Positions 42,501 through 55,887 of a stretch of 64,000 nt of DNA are shown piece after piece. The notes below the pieces were generated by a model. The model did not search any database. It had not been told where the DNA came from and saw nothing but the letters and a program-made list of their open reading frames with translations. Within the stretch, counting starts at the first letter, position 1. Every line of letters begins with the position of its first letter. The stretch comes from Brevipalpus yothersi (taxonomy: Eukaryota > Arthropoda > Arachnida > Trombidiformes > Tenuipalpidae). The stretch lies in NCBI GenBank assembly GCA_003956705.1, contig QZCP01000016.1, forward strand, positions 111,065 through 175,064, read 5' to 3'. The position numbers were made by a program, and so were the translations under genes.

Positions 42501-45500
42501 ATGGGACCTCTATTTTTGGAAGAAGCTGGTATTGATAGCACCCAACAGCAAAAGCCAGGCCAGAAACTCAAAGTTTTACCTGTAAGCAGCATTCGATTCA
42601 TTTTTCTCTCTAACTAGCCACTCTTTTGAACATTTCTCGTCATCTTGACTCTTTGTGATATTTGCTCCTCATTTCATCACTTTCTTTCTTCCTTGTGAAC
42701 AGCAGCAACAACAGCGTCAACAAAAAATCGCCAAAGCCACTGTTGGATCACAATTTAGAGATTCTTTAGCCGCGCTCATGAAAACTCTCAACGCCACAAC
42801 GCCTCACTACATTCGATGCATCAAGCCCAATGATGATAAAGCTTCGTTTGAGTTCAACAATATTCGTGCTATCCAACAGCTACGTGCCTGTGGAGTTCTT
42901 GAGACAATCAAAATTAGTTCTAATGGATTCCCATCTCGTTGGACTTACTCAGATTTTGCCACTCGTTACAGAGTTCTTCTTTTTGGTGTCCATAAAATAA
43001 AGAAGGAATCAGGTTTGTTTCGTTTCTTTTTCTCTCAAACTTTTTGTGCTGTAAATTTTTTGATGAAATATCATTGCATCCTATTATTATTATTATTATA
43101 CAGGAGTTCCCACTCCCGAAGCTAGAAAACTGGTTCGTGCAGGATCAAGTACTTCCTCTGAGGTGAAATCTCTTTGTATGCAAATCATCAATTTGGTTTA
43201 TGGTAAGTTTTTTCTTGTGAACAACTCACCTGTGAAGAAACACTATTTGATTATTTCCTCATCTTATACTAGAGCAACAAGTTTATTCACATTACAAACT
43301 GTCACATGAGACTAGCAAAAAAGATGCCGAAACCCTTTACCAATGTGGCAAAACGAAAATTTTCTTCCGATCCGGTCAAGTGGCTCTTTTGGAGCGAATC
43401 CGAACTGAACGTCTCCGTGAATGTGCAACCATTTTGCAACGAAATATGCGAATGTGGATTTGTCGCCGACGCTACTTGAAATTGAAGCAAGCCACCCTCA
43501 GATTACAATGTCTTGGTAGAGGGCTATTGGCTCGTAAGCAGTATCTTCTACTCAAGCAAACTAAAGCGGCAATCAAGATACAGTCTGAGTGGCGAGCATG
43601 GAGTGCAAAGACCAAATACGTTCAAATTAGACGCTCAGCATTGCTGATGCAGAAGTATGGACGTGGTTTGATTGCTCGTAGACAATTCTTGGGTCTACGA
43701 CAAAATCTAGCAGCAATTGTGATACAGAAGAACATTCGTATGTACTTGGCTCGTAAGCATTACCGTATGGAGCTGCACAAGATTGTTATTGTACAATCAC
43801 AAATTCGTCGCTGGATGGCTAGGCGAATACTCAAGAAGCTCAAGGTAGAGGCTCGAAGCGTTGAACACGTTAAGCAACTCAACAAAGGTTTGGAAATCAA
43901 AATTATAGAACTTCAACAGAAGATCCAGGCTCTCAGCTCAGAGAATTCACGAATGAAACAAAAGTTTACCGAAAACGAGGGACTCAAAAATGAGCGTAAC
44001 AAATATGACACTGAAATCAAAAATTTGAGGAACAAATTATCCACTAACGAACAAGAATTTGACAAAATGAGTGAACAGTTAGAACTCTACTCAGAGAGAA
44101 TTGCTGAGTTGGAAAACACAATCGAATTGAAAAACCACGAAATTAAAGCTCTAAAAAGTGCTCAAACAACCATCGAGAAACAGTTTGACGCTCAAGCTTT
44201 GGAAGCTGCTCTCGCTGAAGAAAAGAAAACTTTGATCAACAAGTTCGAACGGGAACGTCGAATTCTTCTCGATGAACGTGAATCGGAACGTACTGCTCAT
44301 CAACAATTGCTCCGAAAATATGCCGCTTTGGAAGAAAAACTGCAATCAGGGGACGTTGACTATGATGGAGGTGGTCTGGATATATCGACAGTTTCACTTA
44401 TGATGCGGCTTTCAGAGTTGGAACAAGAAAATGCCAAACTTAAACATGAGAATCAAGAAATGCGACAAACGATGGCTGACCTTTCCAAAGGAAAAGCTGA
44501 AGGAGCTGCCAATATACTTTCACAACAATGTGCTGCCTTACAGTCTGAATTAGACCGTGTACGAGAAGAAAGAACTAATCTTAAAACTATTGTACTTGGT
44601 CAAGAGTCTACAATTCGAGAGCCAAGCTCTGAGAACGAAGTTTTTTCAGCTTTCAAATCGATCATCAAACAATTAGAGCGAGAAGTAGACAGTGAGCGTC
44701 GGGCGAAAGATGTTTTAAAAGAGGAGAACGAATCACTTCGTCGGGATGGTAGCCTCGGCTACCAGTCGCTCAAGATTAGTTTGAATTCGGACGCTTCTGG
44801 TGGTGATGTGAGTCGCGTGATGCATGAAAACATCTTGCTCAAGCAAAAGTGCAGCTCAATGCTCTCTGAAATCGAATCTCTACGGAATCAACTCATTCGA
44901 ACCGGATTGATGGATAGACCAAAAGGTTTTGGTGACGAAATAACCAATGGAATCAGTGATGATGAAGGTAAAAGTTGCCTCGGAATGTTCAAATATAACA
45001 AGCAAGATGAATCCCTGATACTTAATCTACTGGTCGCCCTTTTGAGTCCTCATGAAGCCACCAAATTTCCTCCTCATCTACCATCTTTCATCATCTTCAT
45101 GTGTGTCCGCTATACTGATCATATAAATGACGAAACTATGGTTCGTACATTGCTGAATAATTTTCTGATCTACACCAAGCGAACAGTAAAGAAACAAAAC
45201 ACTCTGGATCATTATGTTCTGTGGTTATCGAATTGTTGTAAGATGGTTACATTCATCACTCAATACTCAGGAGATGATAAGTATGGAGTTTTCGATGAAT
45301 CTCTGAAAAATTTCGATTTGACCGAATATCGTCAGATGTTCAACGATTTCTCCTGTTGGCTGTATGGAGGTGTCATCAAAAATGCGGAAGAAACTATCCA
45401 GCCCCTTATTGTACCAGCAGTTCTGGAACATGAAGCTCTTGCCTCATCTGGAATCTATTCCCAGCCTTCCAATGTTCAGCGTTCTGGTAATAAAGATCAT

Positions 45501-46215
45501 GATAGTTTACCTGCTTCACCAAGTGAGCTTCACATCGAAACTTTGATTCGAGAGCTATCCACACTTCATAAAGTACTATTGGTTCATGTTATTGAGCCTG
45601 AATTGATTTATCAGATCTTCAAACAACTCTTCTACTTCATATGTGCGTTCGCTTTGAATAATCTTCTGCTCAGAAAAGATCTCTGCAATTGGACCAAAGC
45701 TATGCAAATTCGTTTTAATCTCTCATCACTGGAACAATGGGCCCGCGAGCAACAGATTCCTAATTGTAATGATGTTGTCGAGAAACTTGAGCCTATTATC
45801 CAGGCTACTAAGCTTCTTCAAGCTAAGAAAACAGATGACTCTATCGAGACCATTTGTGAAGTTTGCAATAAGCTTAAGTGAGTATAATGTTTGAAACTTT
45901 TTACGACTCCATAGTTATTCATGATGATGATTTGTTATCTGTTCTTTTTTTTCCGCCAGCTCATCTCAAATTCTGAAAATTCTCAACTTATATACTCCTG
46001 GTGAAGAAGGTCAAATTTCACCCCAATTCATTCGTAAGGTCCAGCAGCATCTTCAAAAGACTCGCAACGATCTCGGTGCTCCTCTACTGATGGACACAAA
46101 ATTCTCCTTCAACATGATCATTCCATACAATCCATCGAATGTTCGATTCCAAACGATTTCCATTCCTTATGACCTCACCAAGAAAGGTCTGGAAACCGTG
46201 TTGATTCGAATTTAG
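39548..46215 (+). CDS. Myo5: Class V unconventional myosin heavy chain
   Basis: Eleven exons join in frame to 1700 residues: 39548-39688, 39913-40276, 40559-41308, 41706-41857, 41952-42093, 42205-42339, 42433-42581, 42703-43012, 43104-43202, 43273-45877, 45960-46215. Myosin V is a processive actin motor that carries organelles and mRNPs. Domains: motor (~1-780) with P-loop GESGAGKT split by intron 2, switch I NDNSSRFGKY, switch II LDIYGFE and the IRCIKPND actin-interface block; six IQ motifs (~785-935, e.g. ATILQRNMRMWICRRR, AAIVIQKNIRMYLARKHY) for calmodulin-like light chains; coiled coil (~940-1250); cargo-binding DIL/globular tail (~1300-1700). The six IQs plus DIL tail fix the class. The coiled coil is shorter than in vertebrate myosin Va. 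The acceptor of exon 8 is ambiguous by one CAG repeat (42703 or 42706). Confidence 0.95.
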
Positions 46216-46816
46216 TCAAATTATAACATGTACTTTTTTGGGTGATTCTCCGTTACGCGATGAGTTTGTCTTTCCTCTCTGGATTTCATCTAACAAGCCA
46301 CTACAGTTCAACAGAAATATGCCGACACCTTTACCCACCTTCCTGACTCTTTATAACTTATTGTATATTTTTCCGGATCTCTCCTCTCATTTTATATTTT
46401 CTCTCTTTCTCTCTCTCTTTCTGGATTTGCTATTGATTGTTCAGCTCAACACATTCCGAATCTAATCATACACCTGTTTCTTCGCCTCATACCAGTTCCT
46501 TTTGGTCATAGGTCGTTTTGGACTGCAATTAAGACTTTCTCATTAACTTCTTTCCTTTCAAGCCCACTCTCAAAAAATATATATATATTTGGGCTGTTTT
46601 TTTGTACAACATGGTCTATTTAGTTGATCATGAAAATCAGATTACTAGGCCTTTAAATGGGAATTATGCCTTGAAGTTTCAATGTGAAGTGTTAACAATT
46701 CTATTAAAGTGTTAGTCATTTTAGTCTCATAAAAAGCATAATTATTACAATCACATTTTGCTTTTCTTTTTTTCGAATGTTACAAACTTTAAGCTCAAAA
46801 ACTTGAAATCACATGT
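46216..46816. other. Convergent 3' region of myosin V and the zinc-binding gene
   Basis: Untranslated sequence; an ATTAAA at 46703-46708 could be the myosin V polyadenylation signal. No gene seen. Confidence 0.4.
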
Positions 46817-47278
46817 TCAGATATCTCCATTTTCTATCAGCTCATTTCCAGCGACTTCCTCTATCTCATCGCTGTCCAAATCAGATTGTTCATCATCATT
46901 ATCATGAGGTTGATTCAGATTAACATCTGATCCCAATGGAATGTGGTAAGGTATATCAACTCGCTTCTTGATCAGATGAACTGGAGGTACAAGCTGGCGT
47001 CGACATTGACACTTGAGCCGAGCGATAAAATTAAACGATCCCAAACGAGCTCCACATGTATCATGGGGACAGATGAGTTTTCCCTTGATCCACTCTTCCG
47101 AATCGATTTGGGCTCTGATCCATAGGACAGAATCATCCATCAAATTTTCATCTTTCACGTACCACACTTGTGAATCACATCCATTGTCACCACTCGAATT
47201 GAACACAGGTTGACCATGACCGGTGACAATACTGTCAACATGGATCAAATCTTTGCGACACTTCTTACACTTTATCAT
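46817..47278 (-). CDS. Small zinc-binding protein with DUSP12/RNF180-type cysteine module
   Basis: Single-exon gene of 153 codons. It opens with MIKCKKCRKDL and continues with KGKLICPHDTCGARLGSFNF and LKCQCRRQLVPPVHLIKKRV. That set of paired cysteines and the CGARLGSFNF core matches the C-terminal zinc domain of the phosphatase DUSP12 and the N-terminal domain of the ubiquitin ligase RNF180. Neither a phosphatase nor a RING domain is encoded here, and the C-terminus is an acidic tail (DDEQSDLDSDEIEEV). The module may bind partners or nucleic acid; its role on its own is unknown to me. An additional exon upstream (beyond 47278) could exist but I see none. It is convergent with myosin V and divergent from myosin XV. 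Confidence 0.7.
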   Translation of the reverse strand: MIKCKKCRKDLIHVDSIVTGHGQPVFNSSGDNGCDSQVWYVKDENLMDDSVLWIRAQIDSEEWIKGKLICPHDTCGARLGSFNFIARLKCQCRRQLVPPVHLIKKRVDIPYHIPLGSDVNLNQPHDNDDEQSDLDSDEIEEVAGNELIENGDI

Positions 47279-48826
47279 TAATCAAGAGTACCACAGGTTT
47301 ACTGTCATCATTAACACTGTCGACAATCAAGGCAATAGTTACAATCTTCAACTCTTACTTGGTGAGAGTAAATGAGAAAAAGAGTTTCATCATTGTTTTT
47401 ATCATGAAAATTTCCAAGACTCAATCCTGATGACAAAATATCGGAAAAAATAGTGGGAATTTTGATTGCGGCAAATTTGAAATCTATTCGAATTGTTCGA
47501 AAAACATTTTCGAGTTGCGAAAAAGTTTATGTCTTCATATCAGAGGAAAATAATGATAACGTTTATGGATATTTAATTTAATTAGATAGAACTTTGATTG
47601 AAGAAAAGAATTATAATCACGTTTTTTCACCATATCATGCCATAATATGCACATGTAGCCAATAATTCAGTGGCATGTTTGTGTTCAGCTCGAATCACTT
47701 TTTTGTTCGCCCTTATCAGTTCGTCTATGGACAAAAATTTCGCTGTATCATACAAGTGTATGATATACTTGTGTCGGTGTGATAGGTAATTTGGTGGCTA
47801 ATTTTTCTGACATTCGGATTGTTCCCTCATCAATCTGATATTTTTCCTTGCCAAAAAACATGTTATTCGTTAGAACACTTGATATACTAAAAAGCATCGG
47901 TACAAGATGGCAGGATGGATGCTGGACGTCCCAAGTTGGAAAAGTTTTGATAAAGTTTGAGAAAAAATGTTCTCACTCAAGAGTTGAGTCACATCAACCA
48001 GATTCTCTGGTTCGGCATCTCTCTCTTTCTCTTTCTCAATCTATCTTCTGAATTCTTTCTGAAAGCAAAAAGTGGCAAGCAAATCAACTAGTGAGCCAGA
48101 AAAAAAGGAAGGTAAATTTTATCTTCTCTCTCTCTTTCTCTTTCTCTGTCTCTTACTTTTGGCTTACCTGATTTCAAGTAGTATTGACGTTGGCAAAAGA
48201 TATCTTCATCCATCTTAAGGCCAGATAGTGAAGCGAAAAAAGGTATCTTCAACTTCAGCTTGGTGTGTATGTGTGTGTTGATATTTTCAATTGTGATCTT
48301 CTCTCACTCCTTCCACCCCCTCGATCCTTGATGCTTGTGTGTATGTATGTGTGTTGTGTGGTTGTGTGTGTGTGTTAAGTTTTTCTTTTAAACTGATTCG
48401 GTTCATTTTTTGGCTCAAAAAATGAAGCCACCAAGTGCTTAATTTTTGGTGGCCTCAAGGATCACCGAGTTTGCCAATCAACATCATCATCCAAAGTGTA
48501 CCGGATAAAAGTTTATTCATCTCTCTCATCAAAATACATACATACACACACACCATTCATTGCTCATTAGCATCCTCATCTTTTCTTCTCATGATTCATT
48601 TAGGTGCTCTTTCAAATCATCATCTATCTGTGATCCAATGTCTACAATTGATATTGTTGAAAAATTAATGTTAACACATTCATATGTTTATTTGAATTTC
48701 AAAGGTGACCACAACACGTTGGTCAGCCTATCATCGTCACCAATCATCAGTGTGGCCTGTTGAGAATTGTGTGTGAATTCAGCTGATAATCAGCAAGTTA
48801 ATAGTTGAATAGTATTTTAAACAATC
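47279..48826. promoter_or_regulatory. Divergent upstream region of the zinc-binding gene and myosin XV
   Basis: 1.5 kb without a recognisable gene. It contains pyrimidine-rich tracts (~48010-48040, ~48122-48150) and GT-rich sequence (~48260-48380). Promoters and 5' UTRs of both flanking genes are presumably here. Confidence 0.4.
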
Positions 48827-49481
48827 ATGTCTTCCATATTTGTACAACCGGACGATGATGAAGATGATCCGATTGAAACATCTTCGGGTCATCCTCAGGG
48901 ATCATCACCAACCACGTCTACGGATCATCTGATGCCGGAATCTCATCGTGATGAGTTGGGTGAAAATGGTGTTGAAGATATGGTTAATTTAGTGTAAGTT
49001 TCATGTCACTATTCCAATGTAACGTTATGTCGAATCAATTGATTATGGCATATTTTTCGTGTCGATATCAATTAATTCAACCATTCAAAATTTATGCGTG
49101 CATTGAAATATATACATACTGTGATAAATTGAGCTTGTCAACTTAAGTTTCTCATCTTTTTTTTGGTTTCCGAAAAAATTTTTTCTTCTCCCTCTCCTCA
49201 TTTTCAGTGACCTCACCGAATCCATGATGTTATCTAATTTACAAATCAGATATGAAAAAGAATTTATCTACGTAAGTAGTAAACATACACATTTTTTTGA
49301 TACCCTCTCACCTGGACACTCATCTACCAGCATCAAAAAATTTCCTTTTCTTCTCTCATCCCTTATCCTATAAACTGGCTCACGAATCGATAGTTGATGA
49401 TAATTATTCAAAATCTCGATTGTGATCAGGAATATCATTTTGGTGACAGTTGATGAAGAGTGTATTTCTGTGAGAAAGAGA

Positions 49482-49529
<48 letters not shown>

Positions 49530-52500
49530 AGGCAAACGAAAACAGGGTTCGTCATGATGCCGATATATTTGTGCATCAATCTCTTTTGGTTACCCGTTCA
49601 GCAAGCAGATAGAAAATATATAGAGAGAGAGGAAGAGAGGTAGAAAGAGCAAGAGACCGGAGTTCCGGGTCAGTCCGGCTCTTGGGTACATGTTTACGTT
49701 CACTTATCTGTCCATCCTCTCTCTTTCCTATCAGTCTTAAATTTTTTTCGGTGCCGGTCGCTTGGCTCAAAACTCACTTGAATGCGTGATCCGATAGGAA
49801 TGCTGTTTTTTCTCTCTCTCGATGCATGCTAAAACTTGAAACTGATGTTGAATCGAGTTTTTCTCTCAACCTCTCTACCTTTAATCGTTTTTCACTTCAT
49901 TTTTCAATGTACCAATGCTCGATGAGATTTGAAATCGATTTTTGATCGAAAAATGTATAACACACACATGTACATGTACATGTAAATATCAATTTGAATT
50001 GCAACGAATCTGATCATTTGAGCATCTTTCTTTTTCTCTCTTTCTCTTTCTTGTGGATAATTTTCATCTTTTATGCCCAATTACTTCTTCTTTCTACTCC
50101 CTTTTCACGGTCAAACTTGATCTGAATGAATATCATTTGATTCGTGTACATACATTAACAACAACACGAAAAGTTGGAAGAGAGAAAGAGAGAAAGAGCA
50201 ATGATCAGTCAACGAAAAGAGTAAATATTACCTCTTGAAGGTTCATCATCATTCGTTCTTCCTTTCTCGTCTACTCATGCGAATAGCAATTGACTAGAAT
50301 CAAAAGGATGACGATTTTGGAATGACGGTGATGATGATTATTGGTTGTGGTCGTTTTGGGGTGAAATATTTCGTCACACACTTACTAATCTTGATGCTTG
50401 ATCTACTCCTACATAGCATAAACTTAAAGGGGTTCTGTTCATGTTGATCTTGTATGTATACATGCATACATATGTGAGAAGAAGCTGATAATCGTGCGAG
50501 AAAAAGTGACCCAATACAGCATTCTAGTTTAAAATTTCAAGCTAAAATGAGTAAACATCAACACGATCAGATTATTAGTTTTTGAACACATTTTTCTTAT
50601 TGACCTTAAATCTTCTCATGCACATTGCTTACATCTAACACCTGACATATTGTGTGTGTGTTCATATTGCACATCTTCAACTTAATTTGATTGACTTTTC
50701 CTCTACTTTCCATTATAATGTATTCGATATTTTAGTTGGAAAAAATTTCATCATCCTACGTTTCCGCCTGAGAATAATTTATGCTTTTCTCTTTCTTTCC
50801 ACACTTTTAACCAAGTTCATTTATTGTACATTAGAGAATCACTTTCTGTTGAGTTCTTATCCATCTTTCTTTCATCATTTCGTGTCAATTTCTTACTTGA
50901 CAGAGCGTTCATGTCAAGGTAATACAGATTGTCAAGGCTAATCAAAGCAGGGTGCTATCCAAAAATTAGAACTGAAATTGTATTCTATTGGCTGATCGCT
51001 TCCAATTGGACTGGAGAAGCCATCGAAATCAAGTGATGCGAATAGTGAAAAGAAAGAAAGAGAGAAAGAAAGAAAATAGTGTAAAATAGTGTAGACAGAA
51101 CAACAGACGGTGAATCTGTTGGAAAAAGGGAAAACTTTATCGTCTACTTCGGCTGATATGAACCGTAAAAAATGAGTGTCAAATGGATAGAGAGGAAGAG
51201 ATAGAGAGAGAGAGAGAGAGAGAAGGAATTGTTCAGCTTTTCAAAATTTTCTTTTTTGTTACATGAACATTGAATTTATCTCTCAAGCTTGTAGAGATAT
51301 GATGATGATGACCAATGTGTTTCAAATTTTTTGAATGATTCTGTATCATGAAGAAGAAGAAGGAAAAAAAAGTGAACAGACAATATCAAGCTGTCCAGTA
51401 GAAAGTTTTCACATTACATGTCGAGACACGATCAAGCTTTCATTCATTCGTTGATAACGTTTATTATGAATCGATCAAAATGAGACCAGTATCATGAGAA
51501 ATGTTTCACGTTGTTCTTCTCATCATCAATCTTGATGAGGGTCTAATTGGAAGAAGTAGATCTGTAAAAGATGCTGAAACCCTGATCATTTCTTTTTCGA
51601 TCGTTCTGTTCTAATTCGGTTTCAAAGTGAGATGCTCAAAAAGATTTATAATAGCTGTGTAATGTTGTGATAATCGATAACACCTTATTACTGTTACATA
51701 AATTTGCCAAATTGGCTGCTTTCTGAGTGAACTAAAATTATTCACGTAAAAGCATTTTCTGTGAAAGTTGTTGATGAAAATTCTGATCACAATCGAAATC
51801 TTTTCGCTATCATGGTGGCATGTCACCTATGAGCTATATCATGTTTACGGAAGAACCACTTTCTGAGCCTCCTTTTTACCTAATGAATCACTCATCATTG
51901 AACTTATCTATAAATGAAGAATATTTTCTTTTCTCTCCTCTCTTCCTCTCTCCACTCATATTCCCTGATTATTATGCATTCTTCGTCATGGAACCATCAG
52001 ACTTATATTGGTAATATATTGATAGCTGTTAATCCGTACAAAATGTCCAACATTTATGGACTGGATTTGGTCAAAAAATATGAAGCAAAAATATTAGGAA
52101 CATTACCACCGTAAGTGAATGAAAATTTTCTCATGGAATGAGCACTTTCAAATACATCATTTACTATTCTGGGCCATACATTAATCAGAATAGCGTTCCG
52201 TATTATACACGCGATCGGCTATGTTCAACTTTTTCCTGTAATGTCTCAGTGTTTGTTCCCGATTTGGGTTTTGCAAAAAAAAGGTTGAATCTGAGCTTAA
52301 AAACACATACAAGTTACGTCTGGCGATCACAATATAAGATCTTATGACTTGAAAGAATATTCAACAATGGAGAAATATTATCTCAGTAATATCATGTTCG
52401 AATATTTTCTTCCCAACGCCCAGCATCATTCATTCCTCCTCTTATTATTCCTTACTCTCAACCATATACATATATCGTCACACACACAAAAATTTGAAGA

Positions 52501-55500
52501 AGATTTTTCAAATTTTTCTCTTTTCATTTTTTTTCTTACTTCTTCTCCTTTCTCATTTCTCTACTTTATTTAGACACTTGTTTGCAATTGCAAGCTCAGC
52601 CTACTCAAAGATGGTAAAGGATAAAGAGAATCAAGTTATTGTCATCTGGTAAGTGGTCCGAAAATGGGTGACACTGTCTTGATTGTTAACCTAATCTTCT
52701 TCTTTTTTTCGGCTACTGGATCATCTTCAAAATGAGAACCAAAAATGGTTTAACAAGATCAGAGCTATTTGAAGATTTAATGAGCCTATTAAATCATTGT
52801 TTTTTCTTGGAGATTTTATCTGTTCTCCTTAATCACACAAGTTTTGAACTTGTCAAATTATTGCTTCTCTCTCTCTTTTATCATAACATCTTTAGCTGAT
52901 GTATTGTCACCACCGATAACTTGGTACTTATCTTTGATTATTCTTTTTTTACTCTTTTACCTTTTCTTCACAGTGGTGAGAGTGGTGCCGGAAAAACTGA
53001 AAGTTGTAAATTGATTATGCAGTACTTAGCTGCTGTTAATAAGTCTGTAAGCAATATCGTCACTGAGCAAATACTTGAAGCAAATCCGCTTCTGGAATCT
53101 TTTGGCAATGCTAAAACAGTCCGCAATAACAATTCAAGCAGATTTGGTAAATACTTGGAGATGTTTTTTAAGGAAGGTCTCATAACCGGTGCCCGTACAA
53201 CGGAATATCTACTTGAAAAGTCTCGAATAGTCACACAAGCATCCGATGAACGCAATTATCATGTCTTTTATGAGCTTCTTGCTGGTCTCACAGAACAAGA
53301 GAAAGAAAAGTATGGACTGCAAACAAGTGAAAAGTATTTCTACCTCAACCAAGGCTCATCACCTGAAATTGAGGGCAAAAATGATGGGCAAGATTTTCGT
53401 TTTCTATTAGCTGCAATGCAAGTCCTTGGATTTACAAATGAAGAGCAAGACACTATATTCCGGATTTTAGCATCAGTTCTTCACTTAGGAAATATCTACT
53501 TCCACCGAAAACCCTTGAAACACGGTCAAGAAGGGGTTGAGATTGGCTCTGATGCCGAAGTCCGATGGGTTTCACATTTACTTCAACTTCCTCTGGAAGG
53601 AATACTTCGAGCATTAACTGTTCGAACTGCTGAAGCTCGCGGCGAACGTATGTTTATTCCTCTCAATATTGATCAAGCTCTTGATGCTCGAGATGCCATA
53701 GCCAAAGCTTTGTATTCGTGCCTCTTCTCTTGGCTCGTTCATCGTATTAACATGATGGTCTATAAAGGTTCAAAGCGACAAACTTTAGCACTTCTCGATA
53801 TATTTGGTTTCGAAGATTTCAAGGAAAATAGCTTCGAACAACTGTGTATCAATTATGCCAACGAAACTATGCAGTCATATTTTATCAAATATGTTTTCAG
53901 ATTAGAACAAGCTGAATACATGAAAGAAAAAATTGAATGGGAACCAATCAGTTATCCTGATAACCAGAATGTCATCTATCTTATCGCAAAAAAGCCAAGT
54001 GGAATCTTACCTCTTTTGGATGATGAATCCAATTTTCCTAAGGGTACTGATCACTCTTTTCTCGAGAAATGCCATTACAGTTGTGCTTTGAATGACCTCT
54101 ACTCTCGTCCACGAATGTCTTCCATGGAATTTGGAATCAAACATTTCGCCGGTCAAGTTTGGTACAATGTTGAAGGATTTTTAGACAAAAATCGAGATAC
54201 TCTGCGACCTGATGTTATTGAACTTATGATCAATAGTCGCATGTCTCTGATATCACGAATGTTCCAGGACCTACGTGCAATGACTGAATCAGTCAAAACA
54301 TATAATCGATCTGATGGCCGTTTCATCACCATGAAGCCTCGTGCTCCAACTGTTTCGGCAAGATTTCAAGATTCACTCAATTCACTAGTTGATTCAATGT
54401 CCAAGTGTACACCTTGGTTTGTTAGGTGTATCAAGCCAAACAATGAGAAAGCAACTATGAAATTTGATCCATCAGTTGTGTTGGAACAGTTACGATATTC
54501 TGGTATGCTGGTGACCATTAAGATCCGTAAACTTGGCTATCCAGTTCGTATGAAGTTCGCTGACTTTGTGTCCAGGTGAGTTTTTTGCGACATCTTTTAC
54601 ACTTATATTGCCCACCTCCCGCATCTTGCCCCAGGCCTTTAGAATGATGTAGATTTCATGATGTACTTCCATTTAATATATCTATAAGTCGAATAATACA
54701 CGACATCCTCAACGCCAAGTGTAACACTGTTAGTGACAATAATCTGGTCCCAAGTGTGATCATATTTTCTGCTTTCTCTAATCATGTCACTTTCTTGTTG
54801 GTATAGTAGTAACCTTTTACAACTGTAACTCAGGTTGACTGGACCTGCTGGGTTACCTGTATTAAGGCAATTTTTAAGATGCCTATCCACTGCTCTCAGG
54901 CATCTCGGTTGTTATATTTGTCCGGTTTACTGATGAGGTTGCTCAACGAGTAGTCCTCTTTAAAATTTTTATCATCTCTCTTCCTCCGTCATCTCTCATA
55001 CATAAGAGGCTGGAAATCCACTTCAACCACCCAGAAAAGGAAGAAGATCATATTCCTTATTCCTTATTCTCATCGTTTTTGGCTAGTATTTTTTTCTGTT
55101 AATCTGTTAAATCTCTTGGAACTTGCATATCATAGGGAGCTGAAAATCTTTCAAGAAAGATATTTATTCTTCGGATTAATTTACAAATTTAATTGGCAAA
55201 ATCTCTCATTTTTGCCTACTGATTCACATAAATTTCATCTATTTTGAAAAGAATCAGACTAGAAGCGATGTGTATCGTGGAATTTTGAAGTTCATGCAGT
55301 TAGAATACTTATTCATTTGGTTTCACACACATACAAGTCGTGACACTTTGACTTCATCAGAACATTTTGATGTTTATGTATGTGTGTGAGTGTGTGTGCT
55401 TGTGTTTTCTTGGGTCACGTTCAAATTTTAATCATGTAACAAGGAGACGAAATGACGCTCAGGCCTGTTCAAAATGGGCAATCCACTTATTGTCAACCTG

Positions 55501-55831
55501 GACCCAATCATTATCTAGTCATAAAACAGAATGGCATCTTTCCAATGATATTTTATGTTAGGTGCTCAGATTTTTTTTTTCATTGCATAGAAAGTTTACT
55601 CTTTTTTCTTTTTCTTCTCCTTCTTGTTTCAAATACACTTCTTTGATGCTGTTCCTGGCTCTCTTCCTCAGCTTCCTCATATTTAGATCATATCCTTAAG
55701 CATATTAGGAAGAAAAAAGCGAGATGCTTAGCTCACAACTCCATACCTTGAGCATCTCTTGTGAGATCCGGATTTCTTACTCTGATTCAAGTAAGAAGAA
55801 AAATTGGTTGTAATCGATGTAAGAGAGCAAT

Positions 55832-55887
<56 letters not shown>

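Noticed and set aside
49268..49643. Open frames of Ser-Leu and Arg-Glu runs in myosin XV intron 2
   Set aside because: Products of the GA microsatellite.
52138..52573. Open frames of about 70 codons between myosin XV exons 3 and 4
   Set aside because: They lie in the intron and are not needed for the continuous motor domain.
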